A DNA stretch of 64,000 nucleotides from positions 62,001 through 126,000 of the forward strand of contig NZ_CP085328.1 in the NCBI RefSeq assembly GCF_020614375.1. Reading direction: 5' to 3'. The notes under the pieces were generated by a model, which ran no database searches, was not told the DNA's origin, and was given only the letters and a program-made list of their open reading frames with translations. The stretch comes from Haladaptatus salinisoli. GTDB lineage: Archaea; Halobacteriota; Halobacteria; Halobacteriales; Haladaptataceae. Below, in pieces: positions 8,779 to 17,271 of this stretch (its first letter is position 1; every line of letters begins with the position of its first letter). The translations under genes and the position numbers were made by a program.

Positions 8779-10449
8779 ATGTTACACGCTGAAGGTCCAC
8801 TCCTGACGATCGACGTGAACGCTAGGGAGACGTCCGAAACGAACATCGACGATGAACTGGCGGCGTTCATCGGTGGGCGTGGAGTAGCAACGAAGCTCGC
8901 TCACGACCGCATCCCGTTCGATGCCGATCCGTTTGGTTCGGAGAATCGCGCTTATTTGGCGACCGGTCCGCTCCAAATGTCGAGTATGAGCTTCACCGGA
9001 CGGATGAGCATGACCGGCCTCTCACCGTTGACCGACGGCCTCGTCTCGACGAACGCAGGCGGCTACCTCTCGCGGAATTTCTGCGATACGGGCTACAGCG
9101 TCGTCGAGTTAACCGGCGTAAGCGACGAATTACTCGCGATACACGTTACTGACGACGGTATCGAGTTCGAGGAGGTAGCCGAACTCGAGGGTGCAGAGGT
9201 CCCTGCCGTCACCGACTATATGAGTGAACATCACGACTTGGAGGCGGAGAACATCATCGCCATCGGTCCTGCGGGCGAAAATCTCGTCCGCTACGCCTGC
9301 GTGATGACCTACAATAGCCGCGCGTTCGGCCGCGGTGGGCTAGGCGCGGTGCTCGGCTCCAAGAACGTCAAGTGCGTCACGTTCGCGGGCGACTCGCCAC
9401 CCGAAATCGAGATGGACGAGGACGTCCAGTCGAAGGTTCACCGCAACGCCGCTACCTCCGACGATATGATGCGCCGGCAGGGGACGACGCAAGGCACCGA
9501 GTTCATCAACGATAACTTCTCGTTGCCCACTAAGTACTTTGAAGAGTTTCACTTCGAACACGCCGACCAAATTGGCGGTGACGCTGTCGAGGAGAAGAAG
9601 TACAAAAAGGCAGCCTGTTCGGTTTGTGCGTTCGCGTGTAAACTCCCAACCCGCGACGAAGAGCGGGGCGTCGAGACCGAGGGACCGGAATTTGAGACGG
9701 TGTTCTCGTTCGGCTCAAACATGTTAATCGACGACGTGGTGGACGTGATGAAATCGAACGAGTTGTGTGACCGTTACGGCCTCGACACCATCAGCGCGGG
9801 CAACGCCGTTGCCGCCTACCTCGCCGCCGAGGACGAGTTCGGCAACGCGGAGTTAGTCCACGAGACGGTCGAGAAGATCGCACACCGCGAGGGAATTGGC
9901 GACATCCTAGCCGAGGGAATTGCCCGCTTCGCTGAGGAGTTAGGCGTCCGCGACTACACGGTCAAAAACATGGAGTTCGCCGCCCATGACGGCCGTGTTC
10001 TACACGGACAGGGCCTCTCCTATGCGGTCGCCAACCGTGGCGGTGATCACATGTATTCGACGACGCTGCGCGTCGAATACTCCGGTGAGATCGATCCCGA
10101 AGGACTGGAGGGCAAGCCTGAGATCGTTCGACGACGCGAGGATCACGCAGCCTTCCGCGACAGCGGCATCGTTTGTGCGTTCGCCGGCGGTACCGGTCTG
10201 ATCGATGAGGATCAACACGAGATACTGTTCGGTTGTGACTACGATGACCTACTCGCAGTCGGCAACCGCGTGGTGGAATTAGAACGCCACTTCAACAATA
10301 AACGCGGGAAGAACCGCGAGGACGATACGCTTCCCTACGACCTGCCCGGTATTGAGGACGCACTGGACGAGTATTACGAGCTACGGGGTTGGAACGACGA
10401 CGGCACCGTTCCGGACGAGACCGTCGACGAATACGCACAAACGGATTAA
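8779..10449 (+). CDS. Aldehyde ferredoxin oxidoreductase (tungsten-pterin family)
   Basis: 556-residue enzyme that oxidises aldehydes to acids with ferredoxin as acceptor. It uses a tungsten bis-pterin cofactor and a 4Fe-4S cluster. The N-terminal domain has FIGGRGVATKL, TGPL and GRMSMTGLSPLTDG. Cluster cysteines are in CSVCAFACKLP (CxxCxxxC), with a late Cys in DSGIVCAFAGG. A TTG start exists at 8752, but the ATG at 8779 gives the standard N-terminus MLHAEGPLLTIDVNAR. It faces the MoaD-like gene tail to tail. In this context it may oxidise the aldehyde released by the aldolase at 10907, which is inferred. Confidence 0.93.
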   Translation: MLHAEGPLLTIDVNARETSETNIDDELAAFIGGRGVATKLAHDRIPFDADPFGSENRAYLATGPLQMSSMSFTGRMSMTGLSPLTDGLVSTNAGGYLSRNFCDTGYSVVELTGVSDELLAIHVTDDGIEFEEVAELEGAEVPAVTDYMSEHHDLEAENIIAIGPAGENLVRYACVMTYNSRAFGRGGLGAVLGSKNVKCVTFAGDSPPEIEMDEDVQSKVHRNAATSDDMMRRQGTTQGTEFINDNFSLPTKYFEEFHFEHADQIGGDAVEEKKYKKAACSVCAFACKLPTRDEERGVETEGPEFETVFSFGSNMLIDDVVDVMKSNELCDRYGLDTISAGNAVAAYLAAEDEFGNAELVHETVEKIAHREGIGDILAEGIARFAEELGVRDYTVKNMEFAAHDGRVLHGQGLSYAVANRGGDHMYSTTLRVEYSGEIDPEGLEGKPEIVRRREDHAAFRDSGIVCAFAGGTGLIDEDQHEILFGCDYDDLLAVGNRVVELERHFNNKRGKNREDDTLPYDLPGIEDALDEYYELRGWNDDGTVPDETVDEYAQTD

Positions 10450-10486
10450 ACTGCCGCGTAACGATGTCGTCCCGTCATACATCGCA

Positions 10487-10765
10487 TCAACCGCCGTGAA
10501 CCGGCGGCGCCGCTCGTATTAAATCGCCGTCGGCCAGTTCGGTCCCAGCGCCGTCGAATAGAGCAACATTCTTTCCGTTTTTCGTCACCGTCACAGATCC
10601 GGAGATCGAGCCATCGTCGAGTAGTTGCCCCGAAAGATCCGGATAATCCGTCCCAAGATCGCGAAAAAGATCCGCAATCGTCGCCCCCTCCGGGATCTTC
10701 CGGCGGACGGTTTTCTCGCCGACAGCCTCGCGATACGGTCCGAAGAGATTCACCTCGACTTCCAT
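10487..10765 (-). CDS. MoaD/ThiS-family beta-grasp protein
   Basis: 92-residue ubiquitin-fold protein starting MEVEVNLFGPYREAVGEK and ending PPVHGG, with the diglycine needed for thiocarboxylation or conjugation. MoaD proteins donate sulfur for the pterin dithiolene, and related archaeal proteins (SAMPs) also modify proteins. The neighbouring AOR needs such a pterin, so a dedicated role in tungstopterin supply is plausible. A longer frame runs to 10903, but the ATG at 10765 matches the family start. Confidence 0.85.
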   Translation of the reverse strand: MEVEVNLFGPYREAVGEKTVRRKIPEGATIADLFRDLGTDYPDLSGQLLDDGSISGSVTVTKNGKNVALFDGAGTELADGDLIRAAPPVHGG

Positions 10766-10906
10766 ACTCCCACTTCTTGGGCACCTCTCTTGTATCTCCC
10801 GACGGTGGAGAAATCCCGCCGAACATCGATTCGACGGGTCAACTGAATGCCGGCAAGAATCGAAATACTGGCAAGAATTAACTCTCTGGCATGGCTTTAC
10901 CAATCC

Positions 10907-11809
10907 ATGTTAACATCTAATACAGTGTCCTTCGAGGGAGTTCTATGTCCCCTCGTCACTCCCTTTGCAGGCGATAGTGTCGACGAGACTGCGCTTACGG
11001 AGTTAGTTGAGCGACTGGACGATGCCGACATGAATGGCTTTGTTCCAGCGGGAACCACCGGTGAGTTCGCCAGCCTAACTAGCGAGGAGTACCGGGTCGT
11101 ACTAGAAACGACCGTCGCCGCCGCCGACGGCATGCCAGTGATGGCCGGTACCGCTGCTACCACCGTGTCTGGGACGCTCGGCCGCATCGAGACTGCGGCG
11201 GACATAGGTGCCGACGCCGCACTTGTCGTTCTCCCGTACTTTCATAGCGCAAATGATCCAGCGGGAAATGAAGCGTTCCTCTCAGCAGTCGCTGACGATG
11301 CGGCACTCCCAGTTTACCTCTATAACATTCCGGCCTGCACCGGTAAGGAGATACCACCCGCCATCGTCGAGAGCGTCGGTCGCCACGATAACGTCTACGG
11401 ATTGAAGGATTCAAGCGGTGACTTCAACTATTTTATCGATGTGGCGACCCGTGTACCCGATGACTTCCAACTATATCAAGGGTTTGATAGCCACGTCGTC
11501 CCAGGGATGTTTATGGGTGCTGAGGGAGGTATCAACGCGCTTTCGAATGTGATTCCGGAAGTATTCGTCGCGGCACGCGATGCGGTGGCCGTAGGTGATG
11601 TCGAGCGAGCCCGGGCAATCGGTGCCAAGTGGATCGCACCACTCTTTCAGCAGTGTGTAACCCACGGCTTCGCGCCGGCGACGAAGGCCGCACTCGAATC
11701 GCGTGGCTGGCTGGAGACCGCAGCGGTTCGGCCGCCGCTTGTCGAACTCGACGAGCAGACGAAAGAGGAGATCGCGATGAGCGTCGACCACGCGCTTACC
11801 ATCGACTGA
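10907..11809 (+). CDS. DapA-superfamily lyase (2-keto-3-deoxy sugar acid aldolase-like)
   Basis: 300-residue class I aldolase-fold enzyme. GTTGEFASLT is near residue 45. YLYNIPACTG carries the catalytic Tyr, and YGLKDSSGD carries the Schiff-base Lys. These features are shared by dihydrodipicolinate synthases and KDG aldolases. The surrounding sugar-acid dehydratases argue for a 2-keto-3-deoxy acid aldolase that yields pyruvate plus an aldehyde. The frame opens at 10847, but the ATG at 10907 gives the usual N-terminus. The oxidative genes are next to it rather than any lysine gene. Confidence 0.86.
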   Translation: MLTSNTVSFEGVLCPLVTPFAGDSVDETALTELVERLDDADMNGFVPAGTTGEFASLTSEEYRVVLETTVAAADGMPVMAGTAATTVSGTLGRIETAADIGADAALVVLPYFHSANDPAGNEAFLSAVADDAALPVYLYNIPACTGKEIPPAIVESVGRHDNVYGLKDSSGDFNYFIDVATRVPDDFQLYQGFDSHVVPGMFMGAEGGINALSNVIPEVFVAARDAVAVGDVERARAIGAKWIAPLFQQCVTHGFAPATKAALESRGWLETAAVRPPLVELDEQTKEEIAMSVDHALTID

Positions 11810-11935
11810 TCACACGACAGACAGCCAATCTTCACCCCTGTTAAGCAGTTCGAATCGGAACATCGATATATTCAACCGGATAAGCCTGCCAACGCTACCG
11901 ACGTGACAGGTACCGTGCTTCTACTGCATTGTCAG

Positions 11936-13102
11936 CTACTCATAGACGCGGCCGCCGAGGCGGTTCGCCTCGATGTACTCCCAGTCATACTCGACACCAA
12001 GACCTGGGCCGTCCGGTACGGGGATCGTCCCCTCCGAATCGATAGCATCAAGCTGGTCGACGTAATCGCCGAGATAGACGGGGGGCTGCGTATTCTTACA
12101 TTTCGGCCCGACGAGTGCCATCTCGTAGTAGTTCGCGTTACGGGTAGCGGCCATGCAGTGACGCTGGGCCGGCCCAGGTGCGTGGAACTCCACGTCGAGG
12201 CCGAAGCCCTCGGCGACCCGAGCAATCTTCATCGCGCCTGTGATGCCGGCGTCGTACTCCGGGTCGGCCCGCACGAAGTCCGTCGCGTCGTTCGCGACGA
12301 AGTCGGTGTTTGACTCTAACCCTCGGATATGTTCAGTCTGTAGAATGGGCGTGTCGAGTTTCTCGGCGAGCTTTCGGTGAGCGTGCTGGCTGATACCCGC
12401 GTCACGGAACGGATCCTCGTACCAGAAGAACTCCTGTTCGTCGCATGCCTTGCCCACCTTCAGTGCATCACCCCAGGTCTCGAGCTCGCAGGCGGGGTCT
12501 ATCATGAGATCCATCTCGTCGCCCACGCGCTCGCCCACCGCGTGGACGGTTTCGACCGTCTTCTCCGTGTCCAGCCACTCACCGCCCCAGTCGTGGATCT
12601 TGAATCCCGGATACCCCATTTCCAGACACTCCTCGGCAAAGTCGGCGTATGCCTCGGGGGAGTCAAGTCCGCCGTTCTCATCGCCCTGATAGGTCGAGGC
12701 GTACGTCGGTAACCGCTCGCGGTAGGTGCCGAGGAGTTCGTGGATGGGCGCGTCATAGTACTTTCCGGCGAAGTCCCAGAGGGCGATATCGATCGGACCC
12801 ATTCCCATCCGATCGTACTTCCGGAGCGCCCGCTTGATCTCGCTCCAATGGCGTTCGCGGTGGAGTGGATTCTTCCCGATCAAGTAGTTCGCGAACATGT
12901 GTATCTGGGCGAACGCCGGCGAGTTGCCGCCGACGTACTCGCCGGAAATCCCCTCGTCGGTGCGAATCCGCAGTCCGAACAATTTCCGGTCGATCTCTCT
13001 CCCGGGTTCGTAGACGAGGCTGAATCCGCCGTCGCTGTAACCGACGTCCTCGACCGGGTAGCTGAACTCGGTGCTCTCGATACGCGTGATAGTTGGTGAC
13101 AC
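11936..13102 (-). CDS. Sugar-acid dehydratase, mandelate racemase/muconate lactonizing enzyme family (copy 2)
   Basis: Paralogue of the enzyme at 2567 with the same catalytic set: KxH in FKIHDWGG, metal ligands in MIDPACE, WYEDPFRD and QTEHIRG, and His in VEFHAPGP. The GTG at 13102 aligns exactly with the start of copy 1 (VSPTITRIEST against MPPEITLIEST). An ATG at 13114 and a much longer frame to 13237 are alternatives. A block of about 100 bases (near 12721-12825) is almost identical to copy 1, while other parts are clearly diverged. It ends convergent with the aldolase gene. Confidence 0.85.
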   Translation of the reverse strand: MSPTITRIESTEFSYPVEDVGYSDGGFSLVYEPGREIDRKLFGLRIRTDEGISGEYVGGNSPAFAQIHMFANYLIGKNPLHRERHWSEIKRALRKYDRMGMGPIDIALWDFAGKYYDAPIHELLGTYRERLPTYASTYQGDENGGLDSPEAYADFAEECLEMGYPGFKIHDWGGEWLDTEKTVETVHAVGERVGDEMDLMIDPACELETWGDALKVGKACDEQEFFWYEDPFRDAGISQHAHRKLAEKLDTPILQTEHIRGLESNTDFVANDATDFVRADPEYDAGITGAMKIARVAEGFGLDVEFHAPGPAQRHCMAATRNANYYEMALVGPKCKNTQPPVYLGDYVDQLDAIDSEGTIPVPDGPGLGVEYDWEYIEANRLGGRVYE

Positions 13103-13335
13103 ATTACACTTCATGAAGACCGAGGACAAGAAGGTTGGTAACACAGCAGTTTCGGTGACGGCATTCGAGCGGCCGACATCGACGGTGAGAACAGCCACGT
13201 TTACCGGCGAAGTTGCTTCTTGTGAATTAACCCACATTTGGTGGGGTATTTTAAACTAGAAAGGAGATTTAGCGCTTACGTTCAGATAAAAGGAATATGA
13301 AATCTGACGCACCGGCGAGTTTAGGGGATAGTCGA

Positions 13336-13342
13336 CAATATT
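13336..13342 (+). promoter_or_regulatory. TATA-like element before the malate/lactate dehydrogenase
   Basis: An AATATTA element is about 30 bases before the ATG at 13369, consistent with a leaderless transcript. It supports choosing that ATG over the earlier one at 13297. Confidence 0.4.
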
Positions 13343-13368
13343 ACTATCGATGCGGGATAGCATGCCAC

Positions 13369-14316
13369 ATGAACGCAGCCATCATTGGCGGTGCTGGCAC
13401 CGTTGGTGCTACGACAGCCTACACACTCTCGCTCATCAAACCGAATGTTGATGTGACGCTCGTTGATATTGCCAGCGACGTTGCGGCGGGCCATACTATC
13501 GATATGCGCACAGCACTCGGACATGCTGCACACCCCGCCGGGAAGGACTTTTCGAGCGGCGGCGGTCAAGTGCGGACTGTCGAACCAGGCGCTAGGAACC
13601 TCGAAGACGCCGACTGCATCGTCATGGCAGCAAGTGTCCCGCGTCCCGCCGATAGTGCAGAACGTGGCGGTCGACGTACTTTCCTCAAGCACAACAGTGA
13701 ACTGATAGAGCAGATTGCCTCGTGGCTTGGACAGATCGAACCTCGTCCGGTCGTGACGGTAACGAACCCGCTTGACCTAATCAACTACCGGCTTGCTCGC
13801 GCGTTAGACTGGGATCGACGCTACTGCATCGGTTACTCGCTGTCAGAAACAGCGCGACTTGCCGACCAGCTCGCACGGTGTCTCGACGTCCCACCCGCCG
13901 CGATTTCCTGTCCGACGATGGGCGAACATGGCGAACACCTTGTTCCAGTCTTCTCCCGGGCGACTGTAGACGGTGAACAAATTTCTCTCTCTATCAACGA
14001 ACGTAAGCAGATCACCGAAGCCGTGAAAGACGTCCCCTACGATGTCATCCACCTCCGAGGCCCCCAAGAAACATCCCGCTGGGTGACTAGCCGCGGTGTC
14101 GCCTCGCTAGTCGCGTCCATCCTTGAGGACGGTCCATCAGACCCTATCTGTTGTTCAGTTCCCCTCGATGGCGAGTACGGCTATCGGAATCTGTCACTCT
14201 CTGTTCCTCTCCGCCTCTCGTCCGACGGCGTTGAGGACATCATCGAGTGGGAACTTTCGGCGTTCGAACGCCGTGCGTTAGACGAAGCTGCCGACGCAGT
14301 TGGTGAGTTGTGCTAG
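13369..14316 (+). CDS. Malate/lactate-type NAD-dependent dehydrogenase
   Basis: 315-residue member of the LDH/MDH family. The Rossmann motif is GGAGTVGATTAYTL at the N-terminus, followed by VTNPLD near residue 124 and the catalytic His in MGEHGEHLVPVFS. The substrate-loop segment is ASVPRPADSAERGG, which differs from both textbook LDH and MDH loops, so malate, lactate or another 2-hydroxy acid are all possible. In this island it could oxidise the hydroxy acid released by diketo-acid cleavage. It is transcribed away from the dehydratase at 11936 and is followed by decayed DNA. Confidence 0.85.
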   Translation: MNAAIIGGAGTVGATTAYTLSLIKPNVDVTLVDIASDVAAGHTIDMRTALGHAAHPAGKDFSSGGGQVRTVEPGARNLEDADCIVMAASVPRPADSAERGGRRTFLKHNSELIEQIASWLGQIEPRPVVTVTNPLDLINYRLARALDWDRRYCIGYSLSETARLADQLARCLDVPPAAISCPTMGEHGEHLVPVFSRATVDGEQISLSINERKQITEAVKDVPYDVIHLRGPQETSRWVTSRGVASLVASILEDGPSDPICCSVPLDGEYGYRNLSLSVPLRLSSDGVEDIIEWELSAFERRALDEAADAVGELC

Positions 14317-14377
14317 ACTCGAAGAGCAAGCACCTATCAAGTGGCGGGGAGAAGCGAAGAAAGCGGAGAATTTCTAG

Positions 14378-15054
14378 GCCGGACATTATCCACTCGGGAA
14401 GGCCGTCGAACGACACGGTGAGCGACTTGACGATCAAGACCAGCATATCAACTATCTAGAACGCGATGAGGTCGATGTGACCGACGTTCTCGATCTCGAT
14501 AGCGCAGGGAATCAACTGCAGATTCAACGCATTACAGCCGCGCGGAAGAGCGGGAATCACGACCTCTCGAAGAACAAGGAGCGAGCAACCTTCGTGTGGG
14601 CAGTATTCCACGACGCGCACGACGAGGCCACGACAAGATGCGACTCCCGCCATGGCTCGTCAAACGGGTCCTCGATGAGCATGACCTTGAAACCAACCCA
14701 AACACAGTGCGCCGTGGCATGGAGTTCGTTGCACGGGGGATGAGTCAGAGTGAGACGCCTAACCCAGAGGACAAAACCAATCTTGTCACGCTGAAACACC
14801 GCAACAAGAAAAACGTCCTTGTGGCCGACCAAGACGAATGGGAGGCGTTCTTCTCGGAACAGATGCAGCACGTCTGCACCGTGGACGGGGACGCAGATAC
14901 CAACAACTACAGAAGCGACGACGGCACTGACGACCAGGAAGACCCGAACGCAGTGGCGGAAGACGCTGACGAAGAGTTTGACGTTCTCTCGTCAGCGTCA
15001 GTAATCACATCCGATGAAGACGAGAGCATCACGGAGGAGATTACGGTGTCGTAA
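14378..15054 (+). pseudogene. Coiled-coil plus winged-helix protein of mobile-element type, frameshifted
   Basis: The first frame reads AVERHGERLDDQDQHINYLE (coiled-coil-like), then LSKNKERATFVWAVFHDAHD. Near 14630 the coding signal moves to another frame and continues LPPWLVKRVLDEHDLETNP, NTVRRGMEFVARG and LVADQDEWEAFFSE, a winged-helix-like end with an acidic tail. Together they look like one protein of about 220 residues broken by a frameshift. The N-terminal half resembles the coiled-coil protein at 42683-43546. I do not recognise a named family. Confidence 0.5.
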
Positions 15055-15056
15055 TC
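15039..15056. repeat. Palindrome GATTAC-n6-GTAATC
   Basis: An 18-base perfect-arm palindrome with the core GATTAC/GTAATC lies across the end of the broken coiled-coil gene. Related elements are at 15213-15259, 16733-16754 and 41013-41032. Confidence 0.55.
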
Positions 15057-15212
15057 ACCACCGAGCCACCGACCGTAATCGACGATCTCTAAGAGATGAG
15101 GAGGGGGTGCAAGTTGCACCCACTCTGATGGTGGAATGAATGGTTGGCTACTGGAGGGTGTAATTGCTTCTTCTTCTATTCGCGGCCGGAAGAGAAGGAA
15201 TGAAGCAGTTCA

Positions 15213-15259
15213 GCTGATTACACTGGGCGGCTGAAGGAGATTACGACAGTGTAATCAGC
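15213..15259. repeat. 13-base inverted repeat with GATTAC core
   Basis: GCTGATTACACTG at 15213-15225 is matched perfectly by CAGTGTAATCAGC at 15247-15259, with a 21-base loop that holds a further GATTAC. It ends 6 bases before the stop side of the hemoglobin gene, so it could act as its terminator. The same core appears at unrelated places. Confidence 0.6.
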
Positions 15260-15265
15260 CCACGA

Positions 15266-15625
15266 TCACCGGTCGAGAATCGGATCTTTCAGCGCAACGA
15301 CTTCGGCCATGATCGCGTCAATATTGTCTTCGCCAACTCCATTCGTTCGAAGCGCGGTTTCGAGGTGTGTACCGACGGCCTCGAAGTCCGCTTCATCGAT
15401 ATCAAGGTGGATATGTGCTTCGCGCATGTCAGCCCCCGAATATTCAACTGGCCCACCAGCAACTGCACTGATGAACTGAATTTGGTGCGCACGTAACTCA
15501 TCCATATCCATCCCTTCAAAATACGGGATCAGCTGTTCGTCTGATAGCACCCGGTCGTAGAAGTCCGTGACGACCGCTTCGACTGCATCACGACCGCCAA
15601 TTTCCCCATAGACTGATTGAGACAT
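15266..15625 (-). CDS. Truncated hemoglobin (group I-like)
   Basis: 119-residue 2-on-2 globin starting MSQSVYGEIGGRDAVEAVV. It has the GGxxAV motif, FYDRVLSDEQLIPYF and a proximal-His region MREAHIHLDI near residue 75. Such globins bind O2 or NO and often detoxify NO. The length is normal and the gene looks intact. The neighbouring regulator at 15785 has a cysteine cluster of the NarO kind, which fits a role under low oxygen or nitrosative stress. Confidence 0.92.
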   Translation of the reverse strand: MSQSVYGEIGGRDAVEAVVTDFYDRVLSDEQLIPYFEGMDMDELRAHQIQFISAVAGGPVEYSGADMREAHIHLDIDEADFEAVGTHLETALRTNGVGEDNIDAIMAEVVALKDPILDR

Positions 15626-15784
15626 TGTGACGAATCAAAATTGGTGGAGAAGCAGGATACGAGCTGTCGCTAATATACTTGGGTTTATTTAACGCCATGT
15701 CGCACGGGGACAATGGGCAAAGATAGCACCATGCCGGGGAGAGCCATTCTGACCAACCAAAATTAGACTGATAAATTAGCGCGA

Positions 15785-16429
15785 TCAGTCTGTGAGAATC
15801 TGATCTAATAGTTTTGTTTGGGCAACAGAGAGATGCTCGACGAACGTGGCCACTGAAATTCCCATTTTATCAGCCACTTCTTTGGAGTTCGATTTCTTTG
15901 GCGAGTCGAAATAGCCCATCTCGTGTGCTGTTTCGAGTGCTTCGTATTGTCGGTCGGTAAATTCGGTGCGGTTGACTAACAGAAGTGACCGCCCGTTATC
16001 GGCAACACTCGATCGCGTAAGCTGACGAATCGTAACGTTCTCACAACTTTCTCGGAGGTCAGCAACGACCGATCGAAGCGTCTCAAGATCCGGTGTAATA
16101 AATGACAAGATGAGCTGACCAGAGTTCGCACGGAGGTCACGAACGGGACACCCATGGTTTGGCACGCACATACACGGACACGTATCGTTGCCATGCGTGT
16201 ATCGATATACCGACTTCGTATCGTCACTGAAGACTTCATCGACCATGTTTAGTTCTCCTTCAGTGTTTTCGGAGTGGTCAACCGTTAGCTCACCGACAAC
16301 TTCTGTCCTCTCCGGGGTGGAATGTTGATTAACAGTCAGGGACTCGATTTCGCAGTTCTCACTGATTGAAGAGACAGGGCAGTTATCTGCACTGCTTAGC
16401 TCAATCTGCACGTGAATCCCAGAAGCCAT
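15785..16429 (-). CDS. HTH-10 (Bat-type) regulator with NarO-like cysteine cluster
   Basis: 214-residue transcription regulator. The C-terminal HTH-10 domain has the family core FTDRQYEALETAHEMGYFDSP and SVATFVEHLSVAQ. The N-terminal half holds cysteines in NCPVSSISENC and a tight cluster CPCMCVPNHGCPV, similar in kind to the CxnCxCx7C cluster reported for the oxygen-responsive regulator NarO. The ATG at 16429 gives the start MASGIHVQIELS; the open frame reaches 16531. It is in the same orientation as the hemoglobin and 160 bases upstream of it, so control of that gene is likely. Confidence 0.82.
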   Translation of the reverse strand: MASGIHVQIELSSADNCPVSSISENCEIESLTVNQHSTPERTEVVGELTVDHSENTEGELNMVDEVFSDDTKSVYRYTHGNDTCPCMCVPNHGCPVRDLRANSGQLILSFITPDLETLRSVVADLRESCENVTIRQLTRSSVADNGRSLLLVNRTEFTDRQYEALETAHEMGYFDSPKKSNSKEVADKMGISVATFVEHLSVAQTKLLDQILTD

Positions 16430-16636
16430 GCTTGGATAACAGCACCAGCGAAGTATAAGTGGGAGTCTTTCGCCCAGAGAAACGAACGACGTGATGGGTG
16501 CCCGATTCAGGATCAAAAAGTCGCAATCCACTATGGCTGTGCGTACAAGAACAATGGCTACCGCGTTATGGAGGTGGCCGAACGGGTGCCCGGCGTGACC
16601 TACAAGACCTCACGGACGTTGTCGGTTAACAATGCG

Positions 16637-16935
16637 ATGGGCGTCGGTGACCATCGAAATCACGTTCGCCCATCCCGACTTAGCCGGATGGATGCGAGCA
16701 CACGAAGCCAACGCGGGACAAAAGGGAGGGCGGTGATTATAGCGTTGTAATCACAAGAGTTCGCAGAACCCCCTCTCGAACCATACCACCACCCGAGATT
16801 CACACCGCATTGCCGGTGACACATGGTGGTACTAGCGTGTTGGCTACGGTGGAGTGCGTCTGTTTCTGTGTCTGTTTCTGCGAAACAGAGGGGATCGCGA
16901 ATGCGATTCCCCTCTATTACAACGGTATAACCGAT
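16637..16935 (+). repeat. Dispersed repeat, copy 1 (inverted partner at 40842-41130)
   Basis: About 290 bases match the reverse complement of 40842-41130 almost end to end with small gaps. The repeat holds the C-terminal coding tail HPDLAGWMRAHEANAG, a GATTA/TAATC palindrome, a TTCGCAGAA block, a GGTGACACATGGTGG block and an imperfect hairpin GAGGGGATCGC/GCGATTCCCCTC. In this copy the segment TTTCTGTGTC is duplicated. The tail could be the end of an integrase, but that is a guess. Confidence 0.75.
16733..16754. repeat. Palindrome GTGATTA-n8-TAATCAC
   Basis: A 7-base perfect-arm palindrome inside the dispersed repeat, placed just after the HPDLAGWMRAHEAN coding tail. It has the same core as the elements at 15039, 15213 and 41013. 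Confidence 0.5.
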
Positions 16936-17097
16936 CGGTCAATGTCTCGTCGGCGTCCATTGAGCAAAATCCCCGAGCGCATGGCCATGAAAACCACGTT
17001 GGCACACTGGTGAATTCGAGAGACATGCTCACGCTCGTCAACAGCCTGTTCCACCACCCAAATAGCAAAGATACAGTACACGAATGATTCCGATACA

Positions 17098-17271
17098 ATG
17101 CCTTCACTACTCGAACGACTCCTCGGCAGCGACACTCCAGACGAGCAAGTCGATCTGGAATCGCGACAAAACAAGGCAGATGAAGCGCTCCACGAGGCCG
17201 TTGAGCGTGGTGGCTACGCCGTTGAAGATTGTGGTATAACGGGTGTCGCCGGTTGTCAACGAAGTGCCTGA
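17098..17271 (+). CDS. Small acidic protein, or N-terminal part of the next gene
   Basis: 57-residue frame starting MPSLLERLLGSDTPDEQ with charged helical content (NKADEALHEAVERGGYAVED). It overlaps the following gene by 29 bases in another frame. Either it is a separate small partner, or a frameshift near 17240 has split one longer protein. I do not recognise the family. Confidence 0.4.
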   Translation: MPSLLERLLGSDTPDEQVDLESRQNKADEALHEAVERGGYAVEDCGITGVAGCQRSA

